From: Paramecium sonneborni
Lineage: Eukaryota; Ciliophora; Oligohymenophorea; Peniculida; Parameciidae
Length of the DNA: 64,000 nt
Assembly: GCA_905182985.1 (NCBI GenBank)
Contig: CAJJDN010000060.1
Span: 469,359-533,358 of the forward strand
Reading direction: 5' to 3'
Numbering within the stretch: the stretch's first letter is position 1; each line of letters opens with the position of its first letter. The notes under the pieces are model-generated. The model was not told the origin of the DNA. It was given only the letters and a program-made list of their open reading frames with translations, and did no database searches. Of the stretch, positions 10,910 to 24,104 are shown in pieces. Made by a program: the position numbers and the translations under genes.

Positions 10910-13900
10910 ATGAATTAAAGTTATTTACTCTAATTATTTACCCAACCAATTGCAGATGGATTGTCAATTGTTGAATTAGATCAATTATTGGATTACATTG
11001 CCAAATTGTATTCTAATTTAGAAAATTAATAATCTGTAGATTTATACATGGAAAACAATTTCTCAATCAAGTTAATTATGATAATTAGAACAATTTATCA
11101 TTTTGATTCAATTATGTAAATGAATACCTAGAAATACAACTCATTAAAGTTTAAATAACTTGTCGTCTTTGTCACTTAATAAGTAAAGAAACTATCATAA
11201 ATTACATCAGAATAAGATTAATAAATCATATTTTCATTGACTATTCACCTTGGAATTAAATATTTCAAAACTCATCATAAACTTATTTCCCATCTTATAG
11301 AGATGATTTTTGAAGCATTTTAAGAAAAAAATGAATTGTTTGATTTTCTATTGCAATAAATGTCACAATCCTTAGCCACACCTCATTAATAAATGTCTAA
11401 TTCTATTCTTCCTATATTATTTATCTTGGATTAGTTACTAAGATTTTTATTTAATATAAGAATTTTGGATCAATAACTTTCAATTATTGTTGAATAAATA
11501 TTTCAATAATTCTAATATCTTGATTACACAAATATTGATGTTCATGTTGGAAAAACAATAAGCAATATAATTTTGTTATGTATATAAAAATACAATTATT
11601 ATTAACAAGAAAAATTATTAATATTATCCTAAGATCAAAATTTATTAAAATTTATTCAACATTATTTGTTATTGGATCATCATATTACATCAAACTTAGT
11701 CAAATCCTTATCTATATTAATCAAAAATTAATCATAAGTTCAATTATAACTAAAATTTGATACACTTTAAATTCCATATTTAGCTTAATTAACTAATTAA
11801 ATTTTACCTCTACTAATATAATCATTTTTACAAACTAAATTTGATCATTAAACTTCTTTATCAGTTTTACAATTTGTAAATGAATGTTTAAATTACTCTT
11901 TTTCATATGACTTCTTTTAAAATAATCAATAATAACTTGTATTTAATGTTATTTTAGAAAACTTGTTATTCAATGAAGAAGAAAATGCTAATTTTTATGA
12001 AAACACTTCAGATTTTTACGAGTATCTCTAAACCATAATTAAATTAGATGTAAAAAATATTAATTTATTTAGAATGATTCAATAAAGAGCTTGATTGCCC
12101 AAATTTTGGATAAGCTTTCCAAAAATATTGATGGATTTATTAAAACTTATTATGATTTATCATATGAATTGTTGCTATTTCATTTCGAAGTGATTCAAGA
12201 AACAACTTTATGTAGTAAATTAAAATAGGAAATTATTTCATGTAACTTTTTCACATGTTCACCTGAATTAAGATATAATGCAATTTTACTATCATTTTGT
12301 ATTCTTAATAAATAACTTACATCAAGAAGAGATATTAGATAAAGTATAGAATACTTTTTAAAATATAACTTAAAATATATGAAAAAAAAGGCTGATGCCC
12401 TTGGTAAATGTTTGGGTATGGAGTTTATTAAGATTATCTTGCCATCAATATTTTCTAATTCTGAAAAATCCTTTTAAAAATGTATTAAATTCTGCTTTTT
12501 AATTTTAAATTAAAATAAACAGAAAAGAAGTGTAAAGTTATTTGCTGTTAAATGCCTTACTGAACTTATTTAAAATTAAGAAGTTTCAAATAAGATGGAA
12601 GACTCTATTGCATTTTAGCATTTCTAATTTTGTGATTAATTAGCTCTATCTGATCTTGATTTATTTTATGAGTTTGCATAAATAGTGATTCAAAATTGCA
12701 ATTTAATTGTAGATACTTACCTTGATGATATAATGAAATCTCTTGCAAGAAGGATTGATTTTGGTTGTAAAAAAATAAAATTGAATCAAACTTAATATAT
12801 TAATCACACTACTATTGTATTTAGTTGCTTAAAGATTATTGATACAATTTTATCCTAAACTTATACTTTAAAATATACTGTAATTATTTTATTATAGTTT
12901 TTAGGCCTAAATAGAACCAACCTTAATTTAAATTTTAAATAATTTGTTACAACCTGAAAATTTATAATTTTTAGATGAAATTTTTGACGCTAGTTCTAAA
13001 TTCATTGCATTTACAAAAGGATTAACATAAACTATTTATATTATATTTGACAGTTTGCCTGCAATTGTAGAAAAAGAAGGAAAATTAACTGTCGAAAGTG
13101 TTTTTAAGCTTTTTTTACAAAGCACAGTTCATGCTTCTGAAATAGTTAAATCTAAACCATAATGGATATCAATTGTAATTATTATGTCTTAATTATTAGA
13201 TGTTAAAGTTTCTTTATACAGAACTTTAAAAATATAATTCTATTGAAGATATTATTAGAATTTCTATATTAGTTCAATTATTCTACCAATATTACAATTT
13301 AGATGAATGTTATTTGTTGTTTACAGAATAATTTTATAATATTCTTTCTATTTAATTATAAGCGAAAGAAATATTACCGAAAACATTTATTTCAATTTTT
13401 ATGCCAGTTATTATGGATAATTCTAAATTATTAAATGCCATTATAAGATAAATCATTATTAATACTAGTGGCTATCTGAATTTGACATTTGGAAAAGCTT
13501 TAACTGTCTATAATTATAAATTTTATTTTATAATTATCCACTTTTTAATTTTAAACTCTCATTTACTTTATGAGGAATAACATAGATAATAATTAATTGA
13601 ATAATTATTTAATAGTTTTCTAAATAAATATGCTGCTTATATAGAGAAAATTTCTTTTCATTAAAAAATTGGAAACACAAATTTTGCATAATAGGTAAAA
13701 TATATAACAATTATTTAGGTATAAAAAACAATTCCAAATTTTGATTTAGAATATTAGGACAATTAATTAGAATAACATTTGAAAGAGATGTCAAATTATA
13801 AAAAGGAGAATTAGATTGAAAAACCCAATAGTATAGATCTTGAATCGACTCGAATAATGTCATAAGCGTAATAAATTTAGATAGTTTAAAACATTTTATA

Positions 13901-14084
13901 ATATTTAAAAATAAACTATCCATCAATATTATCATAGCTAACTGAAGCAGATCACTTATTATTGAACTAAATCTTATAATTTTAAGAAGTTGATGGTAAC
14001 AATTAGATAGGAGTTAGATAGATAATGAATGTTAAAAAATTGCAAAGAAAATCTTAAAATTTGAAATAGTACAATGTTATGTGA
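10910..14084 (+). CDS. Importin-beta superfamily karyopherin (importin-7/8-like)
   Basis: Probable nuclear transport receptor made of HEAT repeats. Four introns (12050-12072, 23 nt; 12880-12904, 25 nt; 13175-13199, 25 nt; 13695-13718, 24 nt) give a continuous 1,025-residue protein, close to importin-7/8 length (about 1,040). The sequence is helical with alternating hydrophobic residues. It contains NDSIKSLIAQILDKLSKNID, ELRYNAILLSFCILNKQL, KLFAVKCLTELIQNQEV and DCMKSLARRI-like segments typical of HEAT arrays. The acidic C-terminal loop usual in importin-7 is weak here, so subfamily assignment is tentative; CSE1- or importin-9/11-like remain possible. The 25-nt intron at 13175 was chosen over an alternative splice because it alone restores the helical reading ISIMLKFLYTELQKYNSIED. 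Confidence 0.65.
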
Positions 14085-14143
14085 TTTTAAATATATATGA
14101 TAAGTTTTAAAAATTATATAATATTAATTAAAAATATTTACAA

Positions 14144-15306
14144 ATGTTAAGTTGTAGTTGTAAATCTTCATCAGTATAATTAACAGATGAATAGAAAAAA
14201 GAATTGAGGTGGAAGAAGGAAATAAATTTGCTTGAGTATTATAGTATCAATGTATAATTATGAAATTAGATATAAGAATAGGATTGAATTGTTTTTTATT
14301 TGATTATGAGGTAGAATATGAGGGAAAATAGTATTACATACACACATTTTGTGGTGGTGAATCAGATAAGGTTAATTTAAATTCTAATTTTAAAGGAAGT
14401 AATATTAATGCTTCATGGTTATGGTGGATCGAATGTTCATTATTGTAGGATTTACGAACAATTAATTAGAAAATTTCGAATATATTCAATTGACTTACCA
14501 GGGATGGGATATTCAAGTAAATCGGATATCTTGATGGAATCATATGAAGATGCAATAGAATTCTTTATGGGAACAATATCAAAGTTTATTGAGAATGTTA
14601 TAAGAGATTAAAAGATAATTTTAGTTGGTCATTCCTTTGGAGGATTTTTAGCAGCTCATTTATTCACTAGAATTCCACATTTATTTTCTAGACTCTTTTT
14701 ATTAAGTCCTGCAGGTGGTACATATTATGATGATAGTGAAATCAAGTATAAAATAAATTAATTTTAAGAAAGTTGTAAGACACTTCATAATATCCATTTT
14801 TATAAAGAATATTTTTTAATTATGCTCATAAAAAATGGAGTGAATAAATTACACCCTAATAATTAAAAGATAAATGGTATGGAAATTATTTTATTAAAAA
14901 ATATCTTAAAAAAAGAATGTCTTTATAAGGAAGAGAATATGAAGTATGGCAATCTTATGTTGATGAAATGTTAGCATTACCTGATGGTTCAGAGAAAGCA
15001 TTATTTTTATTATTATAATTTCCAAGAGTAATTGCAAGAGGTTGGGATTCAATCGAATATATTTTAACAAAACATAATAAATATATTTCGGATATTCCAA
15101 TTTACTTTTATTTTGGTAATCAAGATTGGATGGACTAAAAAGGAGCAAAAAATTTAGCAAAAAATCATAATAATGTTACCATTAGAATTATTGAAAATGC
15201 TGGTCATTAATTAAATTTTGAAAATCCAAAAGGAGTTTATGAATAATTAATTAATGATATAAGCATTTCAGTTAAACAATATGAATAATAAATAGTAATG
15301 TAATGA
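14144..15306 (+). CDS. Alpha/beta hydrolase of the ABHD4/5 (CGI-58) type
   Basis: Lipase- or acyltransferase-like serine hydrolase acting on phospholipids or triglyceride metabolism. Three introns (14244-14269, 26 nt; 14371-14395, 25 nt; 14746-14768, 23 nt) give 362 residues. Visible are the oxyanion loop MLHGYGGSN, IDLPGMGYSSKS, the nucleophile elbow GHSFGG with Ser near 150, a lid region with KKWSEQITPQQLKDKW typical of ABHD4/5, and the catalytic His in NAGHQLNFENP. ABHD5 lacks the nucleophile Ser, so its presence favours an ABHD4-like or plant/protist LPA-acyltransferase type. The acid is probably the Asp of YFGNQDWMD. It converges on the P4-ATPase gene, with only 41 bases between the two stops. 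Confidence 0.85.
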
Positions 15307-15347
15307 TCAAATATTTAATTATATTATTATCATTTATTTTATCAAAT

Positions 15348-18300
15348 TCATTATGATTCTAATTAGTATATTCGATTATTTATTGGTTGAAGTTGCTTGT
15401 TGTATTAAGTAAATTTATTCAACAAGTAATCGATAACAGATGTGGCACCTACTGTAAGAATACAAACCAAATAAAATGTTGTTGATCTAAACACACTAAA
15501 ATAATAATTCAAATAATTTTAATACATTTAAAAGATTTTAAATATGCCATCAAAAGAATTAAAATCTTCAAAAATTAAAAGTGTGAAAAAGAACATTACA
15601 ATCATTCCTAATAAAAAAAATATATGTGATATAGACCATGTATTTGAAATAATTACTATTCTTAGGTTTGATATTAAAATTGTTAACCAAAAGATTACAG
15701 TACCAGTATACCAAAAAGACATTAATCTGCCTGTTTGATGAGTATTTACATCAAAAATGTAAATGCTAAAAAAAGCTATAATTGCTGATGAATAAAGTGA
15801 ATTGAACATCATAAGTAAAAATAATTCTGTATTAAAACAACTATCTAAATAATCAATAATAAATATTTACTAGCTAATCCGATAGAATAAGTTTAGTATT
15901 TATTTGAATATAATGTTTATTATGAATATTCTGTATCGAAAATAGCAAATATTATGATTGGCATAGAAGTATAAAAGATATTATAAGCTTAATAAATTAG
16001 ATTATCGTAAATTCTTTAGCCACTAAAATTATTGTAAATGGAAAACCAAAATTATGGAAAAACCAAAATTATGTTTTTGTAAAAATTATACAACACTAAC
16101 TCTGAATTTTTGCGATAGGATTCCCTTCCATGTATAAACAACAATTATCTTAATTATTGGAATTCTCCAATTGCATAATCTGATGCTCTTGCTGCTTATT
16201 ATCCTTCTATACCCTAAATACCAACTCCAACATTTGCACTTGTAATCATACTTACATCATTTGCGCCATCTCCAATTGCTAAAGTTGAAGCCATCGGAAA
16301 CTACTTTTTCACAAAACACACTACCTTCAATATATTTGTTATATACTTATTATTTTTACAAAGGGCTCACTCTACAACATAATACAGATTAACATTTCTC
16401 AGTAAGTTTTGCAAATTAATTCATCAAAATAACATCTTCCAAAATTATTGTTAAGCAATCACCTGAAACTACAAATGCATCACTTTATTTTAAATTTGCC
16501 ATTATATCTTCATAAATTGGTATTTAAATAATCTATATATTCATTTTTTAATCAATTAATTTGCAAGATATTGCTATATTAATAGCTGTTTCAATTTTGT
16601 CCCCTGTTAATATCCATATATTTAATCCAGCTTATCTTAAACAAAAAATAGTTTCATCAACATTGTCTTGCAACTTATCTTCAATACCAGTTATTCCTAA
16701 AATAGTTAAATCTGTTTCTAATTAATTTTATAATGCTTCCATCTTTTCTTACCTATTATCCATTTGAGTTATTGCTTATTTATAAAAAGATTCCCATTAA
16801 ACAAATTCACTCCAATGAATTTCTTTATAGCCCAAAAGAAGAATTCTTAATCCTCTTTCAGAATATTCAGTTATAAACTTATCTAACTAATTTTTTTATT
16901 TTTCAACATTTGTTTTATTTTATTTTAAAAGCATAACTGAATCTGCTCCTTTTGAAAATATATAAATCTTATTTGTTTCTTTTTCACATACTAAAACTGA
17001 ACTACATTTTCTTAAACTATTAAATTCGAATTAATATAAGAATTAATAGTATATCAATTTTCCTCTAAAATTTATTGTTATTATATTATTCTCATCTATT
17101 CCATTATAAACTATATTGTATTATTTAGCAAAGTTTAATAAAGCCAATTCATCTGGAGATGTCACATTATAATAAATTTTATCTCGTATTTACTAAGTTA
17201 TTGCAGAATGACATAAAGTTAATAACAACAATGTTTTCTCTACTTTAGGATCATTTTATAATAATTTATCTGCAAAATTATGATCATCAAATTCTACAAA
17301 ATCTATTGGCTAATTGTTCGAATGATAATCGCCATAAGAAACACCATCAATAAATATTTTTTTAAATATCATTTAATTTTTTGTCAAAGTACCAGTCTTA
17401 TCACTTAAAATATATTTAATTTATCCCAATTCTTCATTTAAATTTGAAGATTAAACTGAACATTTTTTATTGTTTAAAATCATATTTTCATCTGACTATA
17501 TCAAAAATGCTTAACAAAATTTGACTGTTTCTAAAGTTACTAAAAGAGATATTGGAACTAAGTTTCTAAAATAAACACATAAAATACCCAAACATTAGAA
17601 TCCAATTTCCGAATCTAACAAATAAATTATAAATAAATGCATGATCAATATGATCATTCCTATTTATATCTAAATAATTTAATTATTCAAAATTAACTTT
17701 ATACCATATTGAATAATATAAAGAAGAGAATAAACAAATTCCTATTTAAAGAAGAAAGATAAATATGATTCTTTTTCCAAGTTATTTTTCTATCGAACTT
17801 TGTTTGTATTTTACTTTAATCGAATTTTTCATTATTTTAGTATCATGCCCAGTATATATTGCTAAACCGAAAATATGATTCGTATTTTTTAAAACACTTC
17901 CTCTCAAAACTATATTTGTATTATCTAAAGCAACTTTTGTAGTTTATATTTTAGTTATTTCTTCATCTAAAGTTTTACCTTAAGATATTAATAGATTTAT
18001 TTATTATTCTTTATTTTTTGATGATTGTAGTAATGTAATTTTATCGTATACACACTCCTTTTAATTAAAAAAAGAAAAAATTTCATTTTCTCTATTTTTT
18101 TCATCTGTAAGATAACAAGTCCCTGAAAATTTATATAATTAATTATTAGGAACATCATATTCTACTATTAGTTTATCTAATATTTCAGCTCTTTATTAGA
18201 GTAATTATTGAGGAACTTTTTTTAACTTTAAATTAGTTTCTCCATCTAAATTTTTTGTTTCAATATAACATTCCCCTGTTTTTTAAACACTTTTTAGAAG

Positions 18301-18800
18301 TAAAATATCACAAGGAAACTACTCATCTTCTCTTATCTTTTTATAGTTATTATTTACTTTAAGCACTTCGCCTGTTTAAATATCTTGCCATTTAATATTT
18401 TGACCTGACTCTAAAAGACATATATTCTCGTTTTCTTGTTTATCACTTTTTTTTCTTTTCGTGTCTTCGTATAAATCTTTAATCATTGTAACGATTAAAA
18501 TGAAAATTAATGGTAACAATATTGTAGGTTAGCCATCAGATATTGATATTATTGGTATACCTTATAAAATTGCTAAAATCTTTAAATATGAATAAATTGT
18601 ACTAAAAAATACACGTTTGCTTGTTTTGTAAATTGTTCTAAAATGTTTTTTGGAAAAAAATTATACCATGTATATTTACTTGTTTAAACTTTATTTGTTG
18701 AGTATTTCTTAATCCTCACCTTGCATACTCTAAATAAAGTAATATTGTTGATATTCTGATACATGAAATTTATATTATTTTGTATTAAAATAAATGACAT
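15348..18800 (-). CDS. P4-type ATPase (aminophospholipid flippase)
   Basis: Membrane pump moving phospholipids from the outer to the cytosolic leaflet. Read from ATG 18800 to TGA 15348. Introns seen at 18580-18602 (23 nt), 17566-17587 (22 nt), 16325-16346 (22 nt) and 15845-15870 (26 nt) leave about 1,119 residues, normal for the family. The N-terminus has TSKYTWYNFFPKNILEQF and ANVYFL. The A domain shows LDGETNLKLKK. NLVPISLLVTLE is the P4-specific membrane motif replacing PEGL. The phosphorylation site is SDKTGTLT (bases 17382-17402, Asp near 452). Later come TSPDELALL, KGADSVML, ITGIEDKLQDNV, WILTGDK, SPLQKQQVV and GDGANDVSMI, then TM5-TM10. All catalytic motifs are intact. A minor additional intron in the TM3 region cannot be excluded. 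Confidence 0.93.
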
Positions 18801-19474
18801 TTTTTGATTATTCCTGAAAAAAAGATTAATTTGTTTTCTTAAATTCTAAAGGTTTTATAAGAGAAAATCTTTTTATACAATTAAATTATCTATTGAGATT
18901 TTTAAAACATTCATGAATAAAAAGATAAAAGTAAAAAATATACTATTTATAATTTAAGTTTTTAAAATTGTTAATTTCCTTAAGTTCTTTAAAAGACAAT
19001 AGGATATTAAATTTTATAAAAGAATAGCATAAGACTATTTATTTATTATGATAATTATAAAATGAATTAATTAAAAACAATTAAATCTATGTAGCTTCAA
19101 AATTTTTAGAATGATTAAGCCTATGAAAAAATGAGGAAAATATAAAAAAAAACTTATTTTGAGAGACAGAAAGGACAATTATTAGAATTTACGTGAGTTA
19201 AATTTGAAAATATTCTAGTTTAACAAATATTTTATTTATTTAATAAAATTGCCTCTTGGTTTCTTTATGTTTTTAAAAATGTATCAAACAACTATAGGTA
19301 TATAACATATATATATTTTATTTTCTGTTTCTTAATTATAAGATTTTTTTGTGAATTAATTAAATTCTATATTTTATAAAACTTATAATAATGTTGGTTT
19401 ATTAATTTAAAATAGATAATTCAATATTTCAAATATTCATTAATAAAATTATCAATAAATAATAAAATTCACCT
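18801..19474. other. Intergenic, AT-rich, no gene seen
   Basis: Lies between the divergent P4-ATPase and TLDc genes and so must contain both 5' regions. Only short open segments without family features are present. Bases from 19009 belong to the second direct repeat. Confidence 0.6.
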
Positions 19475-20150
19475 ATGTAGAATCTACCATTTTGTCCAAT
19501 ACATAGCTATTAAATCCTAAATTTATTAGAATTAAGTGATAGTGATGCAAGATTAATTTGTTGCAGTTGTCTTCTCAATCTAATTAAGACAAAAAATAAC
19601 TTTGATTCTAGTAAAATTGTAGATCTTGTTTAAGTTAAATTATCTGTTATTTCAAGGTTTATGAGCATCCAGAAAATACTTTTTAATTTACAGATGTAAA
19701 AGAGAAGACTTCTTTAGTTCAATTTTTACATGAATAAATAGAACAATTATCTGTTATAAAATAATAAATTGAGGAACTATTAAACCAATTATTAGAATGG
19801 AAATAAGAAATATAGTAATAGAAAACTAGTTTTCTTAATGTATTTAGATATTCTGATTATAGATCATTAAATAAGATGAATTCAAATAAAACTTTTAAAC
19901 ACTTGCAAATCAGGAGAAAAATATTAAGAATGAGATGATATAATAGATTTAAAATAAATTTTACAATTATTTTGAATCTATTAAGGCAATGAATTAAGTA
20001 GCCACATAAAAAGATTTGGAAAATTTGGAAAAACTTAATTAGAATATGACTCAAAAGTATAATAGATTTATTTATAATAGAGTTGGTAACTGTAAAAAAT
20101 TTAAAAAAATATTTAAATCCATTAACAAGCTGGAATAAAATTATGAAAAA
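19009..20150. repeat. First copy of a 1,142-bp direct repeat (likely unmerged contig overlap)
   Basis: Identical by line comparison to 20152-21293 at offset 1143, separated by a single N at 20151. It contains a truncated copy of the TLDc gene (19475-20150) that lacks the TLDc domain. A one-N join between identical ends is typical of scaffolding without overlap collapse. Confidence 0.9.
19475..20150 (+). pseudogene. Truncated duplicate of the TLDc gene (assembly artefact)
   Basis: Same 5' exons as the gene at 20618, with the same two introns, but stopping at the N at 20151 before the C-terminal half. Probably not a biological pseudogene. Confidence 0.8.
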
Positions 20151-20151
20151 N

Positions 20152-21293
20152 AAATTTTATAAAAGAATAGCATAAGACTATTTATTTATTATGATAATTA
20201 TAAAATGAATTAATTAAAAACAATTAAATCTATGTAGCTTCAAAATTTTTAGAATGATTAAGCCTATGAAAAAATGAGGAAAATATAAAAAAAAACTTAT
20301 TTTGAGAGACAGAAAGGACAATTATTAGAATTTACGTGAGTTAAATTTGAAAATATTCTAGTTTAACAAATATTTTATTTATTTAATAAAATTGCCTCTT
20401 GGTTTCTTTATGTTTTTAAAAATGTATCAAACAACTATAGGTATATAACATATATATATTTTATTTTCTGTTTCTTAATTATAAGATTTTTTTGTGAATT
20501 AATTAAATTCTATATTTTATAAAACTTATAATAATGTTGGTTTATTAATTTAAAATAGATAATTCAATATTTCAAATATTCATTAATAAAATTATCAATA
20601 AATAATAAAATTCACCTATGTAGAATCTACCATTTTGTCCAATACATAGCTATTAAATCCTAAATTTATTAGAATTAAGTGATAGTGATGCAAGATTAAT
20701 TTGTTGCAGTTGTCTTCTCAATCTAATTAAGACAAAAAATAACTTTGATTCTAGTAAAATTGTAGATCTTGTTTAAGTTAAATTATCTGTTATTTCAAGG
20801 TTTATGAGCATCCAGAAAATACTTTTTAATTTACAGATGTAAAAGAGAAGACTTCTTTAGTTCAATTTTTACATGAATAAATAGAACAATTATCTGTTAT
20901 AAAATAATAAATTGAGGAACTATTAAACCAATTATTAGAATGGAAATAAGAAATATAGTAATAGAAAACTAGTTTTCTTAATGTATTTAGATATTCTGAT
21001 TATAGATCATTAAATAAGATGAATTCAAATAAAACTTTTAAACACTTGCAAATCAGGAGAAAAATATTAAGAATGAGATGATATAATAGATTTAAAATAA
21101 ATTTTACAATTATTTTGAATCTATTAAGGCAATGAATTAAGTAGCCACATAAAAAGATTTGGAAAATTTGGAAAAACTTAATTAGAATATGACTCAAAAG
21201 TATAATAGATTTATTTATAATAGAGTTGGTAACTGTAAAAAATTTAAAAAAATATTTAAATCCATTAACAAGCTGGAATAAAATTATGAAAAA
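20152..21293. repeat. Second copy of the 1,142-bp direct repeat
   Basis: Copy of 19009-20150. This copy continues into unique sequence that completes the TLDc gene. Confidence 0.9.
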
Positions 21294-21830
21294 ATTATAA
21301 ACCCTTTTTGGTGTGAATTAATAAATACAATTGAAAGAAATGTTAAGCGGTAAATAAATCAAAAAAAAATAATTTATAAAAGTTAAGAAAATGGATTAAC
21401 ATTTGAAGCAATTAGAAAAGCAATAATTGGTAAGTAAAATTTACTTTGGTTTTTTAAATCATCTAATAATCAGGGTACTGAATTCGGTGCATTTACCCCA
21501 TATATTTGGATTGAAGGTGATCATTCTGGAACCACTGAAGCAAATCCTTCTTTTTTATTCTCAAAGACTTTAAATTAAATTTATCCTATAATTTAAAAAA
21601 TGGGAAAGTGTACATAATATTTTAATCCTTAACATATTTTATTTGGAGGCACTGGCAATAGTGATTAAGATTTAAGAATAAATCCTGATTTTAAATCAGG
21701 ATATTCCAGATTAGGTATTACATATTCAGCCCCTGTAGGTGTTGACACTTCTAAATATTCTTCATATCTCTTAGGGGCTTTAGAACCAAATGTGATTGAA
21801 TGCGAGATTTATTAAATATTATTTGAATGA
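20618..21830 (+). CDS. TLDc-domain protein with N-terminal Cys/His motif and coiled coil
   Basis: 388 residues after removal of introns 20777-20799 and 20983-21005 (23 nt each). The N-terminus has a Cys/His pattern, FCPIHS then ICCSCLLN, resembling a degenerate B-box or zinc-binding module. It is followed by Gln/Glu-rich coiled coil (KQQIEELLNQLLEWKQEIQQ). The C-terminal half is a TLDc domain: GLTFEAIRKAIIGKQNLLWF, FGAFTPYIWIEG, HILFGGTG and SSYLLGALEPNVIECEIYQI. TLDc proteins bind V-ATPase and are linked to oxidative-stress response in animals; this zinc/coiled-coil/TLDc layout recurs in ciliates and its role there is unknown. ATG 20618 begins MQNLPFCPIHSYQ; a more upstream start is not excluded. 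Confidence 0.8.
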
Positions 21831-22600
21831 GACATATTTATCAATTTAAAATATATTTTTTTTTTTTAAATTTATGTTGATTTTCTACTCGATATAAGTG
21901 TTATAATTTAATATTAAAAGAATCAATTAATAATTAAAATATAAATTATTTGGAATCCCTATCCTAAAAAAACAATAGTATTTTTTTAAGATTAATTCAG
22001 AATAAAACAGTAAAAATCTAAATATTGAAGAATATTTAAGTTTTCTCCTGCATAAAATAATATATCATTAGGTTTTTCTATCAAAAACACTAATTAAATT
22101 TTTTAATGCTTAAGTTATTATTGATTTTTTTCTATTCAATCATTTCAATAACAAAATTTAATTTTAGATTTGACAAACTAAAAAGCCAATTAATTTAAAT
22201 TTGAAAGATCTCTTGAAATTAAGAATGATATTTATATAAGTATGTATGCTATAATAATTTTTATTTGATGTGAAAAGTGTGTCCAAGTTAAAAATGAAAA
22301 GACTATTTTCATTATACTGGATTTAAAACTAGAATTAAAATATAGTTATTTTTTTGGAATCTATCTGAAAAATTAAATATCAGTGCATAGCGAGTGATTA
22401 TGGAAATTTTTGTATCTTTAAAAAGAAAAATATTATGAATATAAATTTGAAAATAAAGGCTATATTATAGTGAATTATTAATTAAGATCTTATAGAGATT
22501 CGAAACTAATTATGAACTCATTTTAGGTGAGTTTTTCAGATTAATAATTCTCCTGATTTCCCTAGAATATCGCCATAATTTTGATTAAATTAAAAGGATA
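21831..22600. other. AT-rich intergenic, no gene supported
   Basis: Homopolymer-rich sequence with several open frames expected by chance in a one-stop code; none shows family motifs. Confidence 0.5.
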
Positions 22601-22659
22601 TCCTATTTTATCCTTCAAATCAGCATTCATCTTTCTGTTAATAAGACAAACAGAAATTC

Positions 22660-22915
22660 CTATTAAAATTAAAAAGTCATACTTCTAAAATTTATTGCTC
22701 TTTTTTACACTCTAATGATGAGGATCGAATTGTTTAAGGAACTGATAATTACACAATATAATTTGTGGGAACCTTACCATAATTAGAATAATAATGGTTT
22801 TATTAATATACTATATATTTGTTAGGTATTAATAGTAATAGAAATAAAATGCTTTCTTGTAATACAGAAAATACTTTCTTAATATAAGAAGATCTTAATA
22901 AAAATGGCAAATAAA
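22660..22915 (+). pseudogene. Short relic of a protein-coding gene
   Basis: One frame reads as natural protein, with segments such as NDEDRIVQGTDNYTIQFVG and LPQLEQQWFYQYTIYLLGIN, then ends at a TGA. No credible start, flanking exon or domain can be joined to it. It resembles ectodomain pieces of the secreted-protein relics further right. Probably a decayed gene fragment; a real exon of an unrecognised gene is possible. Confidence 0.3.
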
Positions 22916-24104
22916 ACAAATGATTTGTGGATTTCACTTTTCATTTATTAGAAACTAAATTTTTGCAATCTAACCTAATTCTTATAAGAAAACGGGAAAT
23001 CTATATCTATCTACAATTGAAAAACTTTAATCAATAATTTGAAAACTAAATTAAATTTATTTAAAAGCATGGAATCAGAATTATTGTCCTGGTTCTTATA
23101 TTTCATCTGAGAATTTATTCATTATATATATAAAAAGTTGTTATTATATTAATATAGTAAAGATTTAGATAATTTTGAATTTTCTACAAAATAATCTATA
23201 AAATTTAAAACAAGATATATATCACAAACTTTAAAAGATGATGGAAATTTATAAATAATATCGAATTTTATATCTAAACAATTCTATCAGATTTATTTTT
23301 TATTTTAAATATTATTGATAAAGTAATTTTGAATCTAGTCTTTTTAATAATGAATTAATTTATAAAAGATTAGTTTTTGTGATCAATTTTTTAGTTTTCT
23401 TCTTAATTCAATTTGTTTATTTTTAATTGTGCCAACCAACCAATTTGTTTGATAAATAGTTAAATATAATTTTTTCTTTTAAATTCTTGATTCTAATATA
23501 TAATGAGCTGTGGTTGTGTTCAAATATATAAAAAATAATTGATAAAAAAAATATATATTATCAATTATTTGAATTAAATCAATTCTATATTGACTGTTCG
23601 AATAAAAATTTAATCAAAGATGATTTCTAAAGGATTATCTTTAACTAGAAATTTTACCAATATTGTCAAATCAAAGAATGATATAATCAAAAAATGTTCA
23701 AAGAATTATATATATAGTAAGTTAGTTATTTAAGACTTTTCTTATATCTATTAAATAAGTGTAAAATAAGAATTTTTGAATTTTGCTGATATTAAAATAT
23801 CAGCATATATAAAAGTCATGCATTTTCTATACCTAGGCTATATGTAAAAAAGAATAAGTGAGTCCAAATATTTTCTTTACTTAAAATTTCTCCATTGAAC
23901 ATAAAATGTGAAGATGCTTGTGATTATTCAATAATTATATATTTTAAATTAATCCATTTGACAAAAGATTATCATATAATTATGGAAAAAAGAGCTTGAA
24001 AGTTAATCAATGCTAAAAGATTATTATTAGTAGATAATAAAAAAAGAAAATCTTTGTTTTTCATTGATTGTTTTTAAGGTGATCTATAATATTAATTAAA
24101 TAAA
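22916..24104. other. AT-rich intergenic, no gene supported
   Basis: Low-complexity A/T sequence. The 5' flank of the cysteine-rich membrane protein lies at its right end. No reliable coding segment recognised. Confidence 0.5.
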
